Source: Microcaldota archaeon (GTDB lineage: Archaea > Micrarchaeota > Micrarchaeia > Micrarchaeales > Micrarchaeaceae). Taken from it: DNA of 64,000 nucleotides. The number at the start of each line of letters is the position of its first letter. Within the stretch, counting starts at the first letter, position 1. The translations under genes were made by a program, and so were the position numbers. Below, piece after piece: positions 1 through 8,188 of the stretch. Where the stretch lies: NCBI GenBank assembly GCA_021811605.1, contig JAJZNR010000011.1, forward strand, positions 1 to 64,000, read 5' to 3'. The notes beneath the pieces were generated by a model. It saw only the letters and a program-made list of their open reading frames with translations, ran no database searches and was not told the origin of the DNA.

Positions 1-2
1 GT

Positions 3-1715
3 TACGTAAAGCTCTTCGTCAGATGCGTTCAACGCTGTGGTGTTGACTGACTGCGTCTTGCTCAGAGTGACGAACGTTCCAGAAACGTTGCCGAAGCTGT
101 ATATGTGGGCTGTCTGCGAAGTTCCGGCCGGGTTCTGGTAGGATGTTCCTACTCCGGCGTTGTTCTGCATGGAGAACTGCACTGGATCGTAGTTCTTGCC
201 CAGTGTGTCGCCGACGAACGTTGCCGTCCATGCGCTCGGGCTCTGCACCCACGAGAACGACTGGCCGGCGTTGAGGTTCTTGACCGCAGCTGCTCCGCCG
301 CCTGTTGGCGATGATGCATAGAGCACTATCGCGCCAAGAGCATTGATCGTGTTGCCCGCTGTTCCGGAGACGTTGCCCCACTCGAGGACTGTCTTCCAGG
401 ACGGGTTGCTTGTCTGGTTGAACACCTGACCTGACGTTACGTTCCATACATTACTATATAGCTGCATCTTTGCCCACTTCTGGTATGCGTACAAACCGGC
501 GAATGTCTGGTTTACGTTCACATACAGGTTGTGGCCGGAGATGTTGAACACAGCGATCTTGCCGCCAGCGCTTGCCGGGGTGATCTGCGTTACGTTTGTC
601 GGCGTTGTGCCTCCGTTGTAGAAGATATCTACAGATGCTGTCGAGATGCCGTTCGCGTTAGGCTGGCTCAAGTCTGTGAGCTCGACTGTGAACGGTCCGC
701 TTGTCAGGTTGTGGCCCACGTATACTGTTGTCATGTTTGTGAGCGACTCGGCGAGCTGGATCTTTCCGCCAGGGAGCAGAGATGTTCCTGTAGCGAGCGT
801 TCCGGTCGGCAGGTTGTAGTAGTTCAGTATCGTCCACGGCTGACCTAGCAGCTTTATCTGTGCCTGGTTGACCGCTCCTGTGGTCGAAAGCTTGTTTATC
901 ATCTTCCCGAAGAACGCCTCATAGGCGCCTCCCGCGCTCTGGATCTGGAGCTGCATCGACTTTGGCGACGTGCTCTGGTTGAACACAGGCATGCCTGTGA
1001 GCCAGAGGCTCTCGGATTCCGAGTACTGACCATAGTTGTTGAGCAGCGACGGCAGGTTAGATGACGTTATCTGTACTATGTTGTCGCCATTCCCTGAGGT
1101 GTTGTTCACGAAGTTCTGGTTGAAGGTCATACCACCGCCGTTGGACGTTGCTGCAGGCACCGTCGGCGAGTAGATTGCTCCGGCATCAGTATATGGAGAC
1201 TGTGTCGGGCTGTGCGTGGTGTCCCATGTCCTTGGACCAGTGTCCGTGTAAGCGTAGTTGCTTGTGGCGTTCTCCATGAACTTGCTCTGGAGAGGTGCAC
1301 CGGTTATCACTGCGCGGTTGAGCACAGAGCCGATGAGAGCCGTGAGCAGATATGTCCCGCTTCCGTAGGAAGTCGAGCCAGTCACGTTCAGCCAGACCTG
1401 CTGGTTAGCGAGCTTGTACGACGCGCCTGATACCTGCACGCTGAGTACGCTCTTAGCCTGCGTCTGGTTAACGCTTGCGGTTACCGGTACCGACGTGTAT
1501 GCCAGGTTTCCGATTGCTGCAGCGATGTTTGCTGCGGCGACACCGTCGCTCGGCTTTGCGTTCGATCCGATGACTATCTGTGCCACTGGCTGTCCGCTAT
1601 TGCTTATTATGGGTACGTTCTGGAAAGTTACCGCACCTGCAGATGCAAGTCCCATTCCCAGTAGAGCTGCGCCTGCGGCGACAGCTGCGATTCTCTTTGC
1701 ATTCAGAGTTTTCAT
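3..1715 (-). CDS. S-layer protein, N-terminal part (gene runs off the left edge of the window)
   Basis: Open minus-strand frame, absent from the supplied ORF track: MKTLNAKRIAAVAAGAALLGMGLASAGAVTFQNVPIISNSGQPVAQIVIGSNAKPSDGVAAANIAAAIGNLAYTSVPV...; signal peptide followed by an N-terminus like methanococcal-type archaeal S-layer proteins; many N-x-S/T sequons; SD AGGTGA (tcacct at 1721-1726). Confidence 0.85.
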   Translation of the reverse strand, partial: MKTLNAKRIAAVAAGAALLGMGLASAGAVTFQNVPIISNSGQPVAQIVIGSNAKPSDGVAAANIAAAIGNLAYTSVPVTASVNQTQAKSVLSVQVSGASYKLANQQVWLNVTGSTSYGSGTYLLTALIGSVLNRAVITGAPLQSKFMENATSNYAYTDTGPRTWDTTHSPTQSPYTDAGAIYSPTVPAATSNGGGMTFNQNFVNNTSGNGDNIVQITSSNLPSLLNNYGQYSESESLWLTGMPVFNQSTSPKSMQLQIQSAGGAYEAFFGKMINKLSTTGAVNQAQIKLLGQPWTILNYYNLPTGTLATGTSLLPGGKIQLAESLTNMTTVYVGHNLTSGPFTVELTDLSQPNANGISTASVDIFYNGGTTPTNVTQITPASAGGKIAVFNISGHNLYVNVNQTFAGLYAYQKWAKMQLYSNVWNVTSGQVFNQTSNPSWKTVLEWGNVSGTAGNTINALGAIVLYASSPTGGGAAAVKNLNAGQSFSWVQSPSAWTATFVGDTLGKNYDPVQFSMQNNAGVGTSYQNPAGTSQTAHIYSFGNVSGTFVTLSKTQSVNTTALNASDEELYV

Positions 1716-1755
1716 TCAGTTCACCTAAATGTTTTCGTCATTACATGAAATGGAA

Positions 1756-1766
1756 GGTATTTAAAC
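1756..1766 (-). promoter_or_regulatory. TATA-box-like element for the S-layer gene (TTTAAATACC on minus strand)
   Basis: A/T-rich TTTAAATA about 45 nt upstream of the start codon, with SD between. Confidence 0.5.
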
Positions 1767-2108
1767 CCATACCATTTACATAAACTTTATTTTGCATATT
1801 TCTGTTTATACTTCGGCAATTGCAGTAGTCCCTTTCTGTGAGAGACGACACCCTCCCTCGAGAGCCATCCCTGGCTTGATATACGACCATCGGCGTAATC
1901 TCGGCAGGTGACGGCAGGAATAAACTGGATATCAGCCTGATTGAGCGCCTGCCAAGGCTCTGGCCGAAGCCAACGGCCATCCTCATCCATCCCACTGCCT
2001 GGTTATTCATGGTTCCGCCCTTTCTATCTTTCTGTCTTCCTATACCCATATATCAATGCGTTATCCATTATCTGGATTGCACCTAGTATGTATATGTGGT
2101 TGGAAAAC

Positions 2109-2118
2109 CTTTTATACC
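2109..2118 (+). promoter_or_regulatory. TATA-box-like element upstream of the radical SAM gene (reads as TTTATACC on plus, GGTATAAAAG on minus)
   Basis: cttttatacc; bidirectionally plausible. Confidence 0.4.
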
Positions 2119-2135
2119 ACTCTGGACAATAAGGT

Positions 2136-2168
2136 ATTGATTCGGTTGCCTGACAACCACGAATCGAT
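2136..2168 (+). promoter_or_regulatory. Long imperfect hairpin in the leader/operator region of the radical SAM gene
   Basis: ATTGATTCG-GTTG / cctga / CAAC-(ca)-CGAATCGAT: about 13 bp stem (one G.U, one 2-nt bulge), 5-nt loop, about 25 nt downstream of the TATA-like element. Confidence 0.5.
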
Positions 2169-2267
2169 GGCGGTGATACACTGAACCTCGACTCCGGATC
2201 CCATCCTATATTATATAAGATAGGGCTGAAGCTGCAGAAACAGGACCCCAGGCTTTGGAATCTGGGC

Positions 2268-3377
2268 GTGCGCGCCATAACCATGCCTGAGAGGATAGCC
2301 GGAAGGTTCTCCAAGAAGCCCGCAGATCCTACCGTGTCTGCCGGAATACGGAACATGACCATAGAGCTCACTGTAATCTGCAACCTCAGGTGCACGATGT
2401 GCTGGTGGTGGGGCGAGAAGGGCATAGTCTTCGACATGCTGAAGAACAAGGACTCCATGGTAACCCAGGAGCTGAAGACCGATGAGATAAAGCGCCTGGT
2501 GGACCAGGTTGCCCACCTCAAGCCGAGCTTCTACCTCGCGGGAGGTGAACCCTTCCTGAGGAAGGACACGGTGGACATTATAGAGTACATAAACTCGAAG
2601 AAGCTGCCGACGATACTCACAAACAACGGCACCATGCTCAGCGAGGAGGCGATGCAGAGGCTGGCGAAGGTCGACCGCCTCACCATGAACTTCTCGATAG
2701 ACGGCCCAAGGGACGTCCACGACCGCATACGCGGTCAGGGGAACTACGACCGCACCATGAACACCGTAAAGAGGCTCGTGGAGCTGAGAGGCAGGAGGGT
2801 GAACCCAAGCATAAAGACCAACACCACGTTCTCGCCGTGGATAGTGGGCAGGATAGACGAGCTTATACGAGACCTCCAGGCCTATGGCATCGACGCTGCG
2901 CGGTTCCAGCACCTCTGGTTCACTGATGAACAGACTGCGGAAAACCACAGGCTCGCGCTCAAGGAGCTCTATGGCATAGAGGACAGGGGTGCGCGCACCC
3001 ATGTCATAAGCACACCGACGCAGAAATACGTGGAGGCGCTCGCCAAGGAGATCGCAGATGTAGAGAAGAGGAGGTATAGCATACCTGTGTTCATGCATCC
3101 GAAGCTCACAGAGGAGCAGGTGGTCAAGTACTACACCGACCTCACGTTCTCGAAGAGCGACCACTGCAGCGCTCCGTGGACACACGCGCTCGTGAAGGCG
3201 AACGGCGACGTGATGTTCTGCCCGGACGAATGGGTGACGCAGTACAAGATAGGCAACGTGCGTGAGGGCAACGTGGTCGAGATGTGGAACAACGAGAAGG
3301 CAAGGTTCTTCCGCCAGCAGCTGAACAAGGTGCAGCTCTTCCCTGCATGCAAGAGATGCTGCGCTATGTCTGATTGA
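2268..3377 (+). CDS. Radical SAM / SPASM-like protein (intact copy)
   Basis: CxxxCxxC motif (CNLRCTMC), GGEPFLR, C-terminal Cys cluster (C-x-PW...NGDVMFCPDEW...GNVREG...FPACKRCC); GTG start or ATG at 2283. Confidence 0.8.
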   Translation: MRAITMPERIAGRFSKKPADPTVSAGIRNMTIELTVICNLRCTMCWWWGEKGIVFDMLKNKDSMVTQELKTDEIKRLVDQVAHLKPSFYLAGGEPFLRKDTVDIIEYINSKKLPTILTNNGTMLSEEAMQRLAKVDRLTMNFSIDGPRDVHDRIRGQGNYDRTMNTVKRLVELRGRRVNPSIKTNTTFSPWIVGRIDELIRDLQAYGIDAARFQHLWFTDEQTAENHRLALKELYGIEDRGARTHVISTPTQKYVEALAKEIADVEKRRYSIPVFMHPKLTEEQVVKYYTDLTFSKSDHCSAPWTHALVKANGDVMFCPDEWVTQYKIGNVREGNVVEMWNNEKARFFRQQLNKVQLFPACKRCCAMSD

Positions 3378-6300
3378 TAGAAGAGCGGGCTCACCGCCGC
3401 GGCCCCAGCAAGCCGGTATGCATCAAACAGAAGAAGCAGAGGGACGCGCAGCATATGTGCAGTGCAAGAAACTAAGAAAATAAAAAGGGCAGCCAGCGGG
3501 CGCGACGACCGCCGGGCTGGCGCTGCTGTCAAGGATTTCCGTTATCTCTTCTTCCTTGTCGCATAGTACGCAATTGCAGCTATGATTATCACGACGACGA
3601 TCGCCTCAACGATCGTGGAGGTGCCGATGCCGCTGCCTGGAGAGCTCTGCGGCGTTGTCACTACGGTCGTAGGCGTGCTTGACGAGCTGACGCTAGTCGA
3701 TGACGATGGCGCCGGAGCGGTGTAGTTGGAGAACACGCCGAACTCCGGATCCTTCGATATAGAGAATGCTACAGTGCACGCGGTTGCGTTGACCGTGTAC
3801 GGGGTTATCGCCTTCCACGAACCGTTGACGAACTCCTGCGGAGCCACGCTTGACGCAGGCAGGCTGCAGTTGTACTTCAGCATCACGTTTATCGTGACGT
3901 TGGCGTTTGTGTTGAACGTTGCATTTAGCACTGGGCTTGCCGGGATGTAGCCTGGCGGTGCCGCAGGCGCGGGTGTCACGTTGACTATGGTGTAGTTGAC
4001 ATTTCCTGAAGAGCCAGCCATTGAGCCAATGATAAACGATGCACCGCCGTTGCCAAAGCTCACGTTTTGCGAGCCGCCCTGCGATAGCGTGAAGTTGCCT
4101 GATTGCTGCGGGTTTGAGGGCACTGTGGTTGTAGCTGCTGTAGTGGCAGCGGTCGTTGTAGATGCCTGTACAGTGGTGGTCGTCGAGGTTGTTGTAGTCG
4201 CGGTCGTTGTGCTGCTACCCCCTCCGCTGCTGCGAACCGTCACGGCGACCGGAGTGGTGTTGAATACTATCCACGGCACAATCGCCTTATCGCTGGCTAT
4301 CGCATTGTAAGTGTACGTTCCTGAAGGCCCGGCAGTGAACGTTATCGTGTTGCTTCCGCCGGTTCCCAAGATTGTGACGTTGCTGCCTACCTGCGTGCGG
4401 CTGGTTGTGTTGTAGAGCGCTATCGTGAATGGACCTGTGCCTCCGGAAACCGATACTGTCCACGTCTCTGTCTCTCCAGGAGAGTAGGTGCCGCTGCTTG
4501 GCGATAGCGTCAGTGTAGGCACAGAATTGACTGTGAGCGGCAGTATGGTATCTGTGCGGAAGCCGTACGGTGTAGTCGTTCCGACATCGTTAGCGTTGAC
4601 AGCGAATGTGTAGCTCCCCGTAGCAGTAGGAGTGAATGAGATGTGGGTGTATCCGCCGATGGCGATCCCTGTCGCAGAACCAACGAGCACTCCGTTGTTT
4701 GAGTATATGACATTGACTATGAACGGCCCGGCACCTCCAGAGAGAACTGTGTTGAAGACGTCGGTTTGGCCGATATCGATCCCGGAGTTCGACTGCGTGA
4801 ACGATGGTATTGCTGGATCGGTGTTCGCGGTGAGCGTCAGGGTGACGGAGCTGCCGAAAGCGAACGGCGTGAATGTTCCGACGTCGTTAGCGTTGACATC
4901 GAATGTGTAGCTGCCGGCCACGGTCGGGAAGAATGCGAAGTGCGCGTATCCTCCTTTCGCGACTCCAGTAACGGAGCGGGCTACTACGCCGTTGTTTGCA
5001 TATACGAAGTTGACAGTGAATGGACCAGACCCTCCCGAGAGCACTGCGTTGAAGACGTCAGCCTGTCCCAGATCGACCACAGAGTTCGACTGAGTGAACG
5101 ACGTCACAGTTGGAGTGGAATTGACATTGAAGGGCTGGCTTCCGCTGCTACTCTCAGGCGTCGAGGCGCTGTCACTTTCCTTTGCGTCGAAATGGAGATT
5201 GGTGCCAGTCTGGGTCGAGACCCATGAAAACGTGTTGCTTGTTGCAGAGGTGACAACTAACGAGTTTACGATTGGTGTGGAGCAGCTGCTTGGTGGACAT
5301 ATCAGGAAGTTGTATGTATATGAAGGAGTCCCTCCGGAAGCGTATGCGGTCATGCTCACAGTCTGCCCTTCGTCATAACTTCCGGACGGGTTTGTGCTGC
5401 CGTAATTGAAGGCTGGATTTATCGTAAGGAGCGGTATGTCATTTGTAGTAAGCGTGTTCGCCCCAGGAAGATCCTCTAAGATTGCGTTGACGACTTCTGT
5501 GCGCGGCGCCGCAGAGTGGCTGTAGTAACCAGATACTATAAGATTCGCCGGGATGGCAATCCCGTTGTATTCGAAGTCGTTGACTGTTATGCTGTTGTAA
5601 GTGCTCAGCACCAGAGATATCGTATTCGAGAATATAGTGTTGTATGTACCTAGGTCCAATGCGCCGAACCCTTGCTGCGCGTCGTTCCAGTCAGCAGTGT
5701 ATCCATTTACTCCAGGAGCTCCGCCGTTTATCCCATTGATTGTAATGACCGTTCTCTGTCCAACGTCTATCGTGGTATTTGTAACATTGATGAAGCCGCA
5801 GGCGATATTTGCTGGATTGCCAGTGCCTGTGCATGGCACTATAGTAGGAGCCGCGCCTGCATAATTGAACAGCATCAATGAAACGAATAACCCTAACGCT
5901 ATGAGAGAGAGACGATTATACATAACAATTACACCCACCAAATATTCTATACAAAACTTTAATAACCTTATGGTGGCCTGTTTTCGTGGGTTGCAATCCT
6001 CTTTTCTATTCTCGGAAAGCTGCTCTGTTGCAGCTAAAACTTCAAAACAGGTGCAGAGGATGCTGGCGGAAGCGTGAACATGTTGCTCTGTCATTGCGCT
6101 TTGTGTGCGCTCTGAACAGTGTCGGCTGACGCTGAAACCACCGCGGAAGGCTGCGGATATCCTTGAGTCTGATGGGATGGTCTGAACGCAAGACTTAAAA
6201 ACATAAAAACCTTTACTTGCATGCAATTAAGGTTGCTACTCTGTAGTTTTGTAGTTTTGTAATTTTGTGGGTTTGAAGAAATGAGTGAGGAACGGATGTC

Positions 6301-7045
6301 GGAATCGAAACAGCAGCAGGGTGGATTGGGGAGCATGCTCAGTCTCGACAACAAGTACGTGCTGGCGCTCTGCTTCGTAGTCCTTCTCATAATACTTTAC
6401 TATCTCCGGATAGGGCTGATGGGCAACGAAGGGTTGTTCGAACCAGACGGATTTTTCTATTATACCGCGATAAAGCAGGCGATAGCGAACAACTTCTTCT
6501 TCCAGAACCCGGTGCAGCTGTCCGGGTATCCGTGGCACAACAACCTCGGGGAAGAATCAGGCCTCCTTTACTTTGTCATAGTGCCGTACTTCTTCCTCAG
6601 GTTCTTCGGGATTAGCGCATACACCGTGATGACGTACTCGGCGATAGGCGCGGGGGCAGTGATAGCGGCGCTCTCCTATCTTCTTGCGAAAAGGATATCT
6701 AACAGCAGGGTGCTAGGCCTGCTTGCGTTCTTCTTCGTCGCGACCTCCAGCGGCAACATCGCCAGGACCGCAGGCACCGTCTTCAGGGGCGATACGTTCG
6801 TCTCAATTTTCGTGCTCGCTGGCCTTCTCGCGCTTCTCGAGATATACAAGGCTAAGACCGACAGGCAGAAGTACATTTTCACTGCATTGGCCGTGCTTGC
6901 GGTGAGCTCATCGTACCTGTTCTGGACAGGCGGCTCGCTGGCCAACGCGGTCTACCTGTTCGCAGCTACCATGATATTGGCTTACGCGTTCGTAATCGGA
7001 GACGTGAAGGTTGTGAGGGATTCCGTACTCGCGATTTTTGGCGGG
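2399..7045. repeat. Tandem duplication unit A (4,647 bp)
   Basis: All ORFs in this interval recur at +4647 with identical translations; 7-bp GTGCTGG at 2399, 7046 and 11693. Confidence 0.97.
3542..5923 (-). CDS. Surface protein with signal peptide, Ig/PKD-like repeats, Thr-rich linker and C-terminal TM anchor (copy A)
   Basis: MYNRLSLIALGLFVSLMLFNYAGA signal peptide; two ~100-aa repeats (SFTQSNS..D.GQ.DVFN.VLSGG.GPF.VN..Y.NNGV...); (T)n linker; TM + TRKKR at C-terminus. Start moved from 6226 to 5923 because of the signal peptide. Confidence 0.85.
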   Translation of the reverse strand: MYNRLSLIALGLFVSLMLFNYAGAAPTIVPCTGTGNPANIACGFINVTNTTIDVGQRTVITINGINGGAPGVNGYTADWNDAQQGFGALDLGTYNTIFSNTISLVLSTYNSITVNDFEYNGIAIPANLIVSGYYSHSAAPRTEVVNAILEDLPGANTLTTNDIPLLTINPAFNYGSTNPSGSYDEGQTVSMTAYASGGTPSYTYNFLICPPSSCSTPIVNSLVVTSATSNTFSWVSTQTGTNLHFDAKESDSASTPESSSGSQPFNVNSTPTVTSFTQSNSVVDLGQADVFNAVLSGGSGPFTVNFVYANNGVVARSVTGVAKGGYAHFAFFPTVAGSYTFDVNANDVGTFTPFAFGSSVTLTLTANTDPAIPSFTQSNSGIDIGQTDVFNTVLSGGAGPFIVNVIYSNNGVLVGSATGIAIGGYTHISFTPTATGSYTFAVNANDVGTTTPYGFRTDTILPLTVNSVPTLTLSPSSGTYSPGETETWTVSVSGGTGPFTIALYNTTSRTQVGSNVTILGTGGSNTITFTAGPSGTYTYNAIASDKAIVPWIVFNTTPVAVTVRSSGGGSSTTTATTTTSTTTTVQASTTTAATTAATTTVPSNPQQSGNFTLSQGGSQNVSFGNGGASFIIGSMAGSSGNVNYTIVNVTPAPAAPPGYIPASPVLNATFNTNANVTINVMLKYNCSLPASSVAPQEFVNGSWKAITPYTVNATACTVAFSISKDPEFGVFSNYTAPAPSSSTSVSSSSTPTTVVTTPQSSPGSGIGTSTIVEAIVVVIIIAAIAYYATRKKR

Positions 7046-7132
7046 GTGCTGGTGGTGGGGCGAGAAGGGCATAGTCTTCGACATGCTGAAGAACAAGGAC
7101 TCCATGGTAACCCAGGAGCTGAAGACCGATGA
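6281..7132 (+). pseudogene. Truncated STT3/AglB: N-terminal TM part fused out of frame to a radical SAM fragment at the duplication junction
   Basis: Identical to residues 1-257 of the full-length copy at 10928, then out-of-frame tail VVGREGHSLRHAEEQGLHGNPGAEDR. Confidence 0.9.
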
Positions 7133-8024
7133 GATAAAGCGCCTGGTGGACCAGGTTGCCCACCTCAAGCCGAGCTTCTACCTCGCGGGAGGTGAACCCT
7201 TCCTGAGGAAGGACACGGTGGACATTATAGAGTACATAAACTCGAAGAAGCTGCCGACGATACTCACAAACAACGGCACCATGCTCAGCGAGGAGGCGAT
7301 GCAGAGGCTGGCGAAGGTCGACCGCCTCACCATGAACTTCTCGATAGACGGCCCAAGGGACGTCCACGACCGCATACGCGGTCAGGGGAACTACGACCGC
7401 ACCATGAACACCGTAAAGAGGCTCGTGGAGCTGAGAGGCAGGAGGGTGAACCCAAGCATAAAGACCAACACCACGTTCTCGCCGTGGATAGTGGGCAGGA
7501 TAGACGAGCTTATACGAGACCTCCAGGCCTATGGCATCGACGCTGCGCGGTTCCAGCACCTCTGGTTCACTGATGAACAGACTGCGGAAAACCACAGGCT
7601 CGCGCTCAAGGAGCTCTATGGCATAGAGGACAGGGGTGCGCGCACCCATGTCATAAGCACACCGACGCAGAAATACGTGGAGGCGCTCGCCAAGGAGATC
7701 GCAGATGTAGAGAAGAGGAGGTATAGCATACCTGTGTTCATGCATCCGAAGCTCACAGAGGAGCAGGTGGTCAAGTACTACACCGACCTCACGTTCTCGA
7801 AGAGCGACCACTGCAGCGCTCCGTGGACACACGCGCTCGTGAAGGCGAACGGCGACGTGATGTTCTGCCCGGACGAATGGGTGACGCAGTACAAGATAGG
7901 CAACGTGCGTGAGGGCAACGTGGTCGAGATGTGGAACAACGAGAAGGCAAGGTTCTTCCGCCAGCAGCTGAACAAGGTGCAGCTCTTCCCTGCATGCAAG
8001 AGATGCTGCGCTATGTCTGATTGA
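7046..8024 (+). pseudogene. 5'-truncated radical SAM gene (copy B), missing its promoter and two of three cluster cysteines
   Basis: Identical to the 3' portion of 2268-3377 starting at ...CWWWGEKG; the first two Cys of CxxxCxxC are absent. Confidence 0.9.
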
Positions 8025-8188
8025 TAGAAGAGCGGGCTCACCGCCGCGGCCCCAGCAAGCCGGTATGCATCAAACAGAAGAAGCAGAGGGACGCGCAGCA
8101 TATGTGCAGTGCAAGAAACTAAGAAAATAAAAAGGGCAGCCAGCGGGCGCGACGACCGCCGGGCTGGCGCTGCTGTCAAGGATTTCCG

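Noticed and set aside
1-1430. ORF-track entries 19-447, 105-314, 531-848, 1212-1430
   Set aside because: All are out of frame with the open S-layer gene covering this region on the minus strand.
2211-3185. 324-aa minus-strand ORF antisense to the radical SAM gene (and its copy at 6966-7832)
   Set aside because: Antisense shadow of a well-supported coding gene; composition is not protein-like and no domain is recognisable.
4632-5864. Several plus-strand ORFs opposite the surface protein (92, 153, 94, 87 aa)
   Set aside because: Shadow ORFs produced by G/C-biased third positions of the real minus-strand gene.
5924-6226. N-terminal extension of the surface protein (MHASKGFYVFK...)
   Set aside because: A clear signal peptide starts at MYNRLSL (5923); the upstream part lies in promoter/intergenic sequence.
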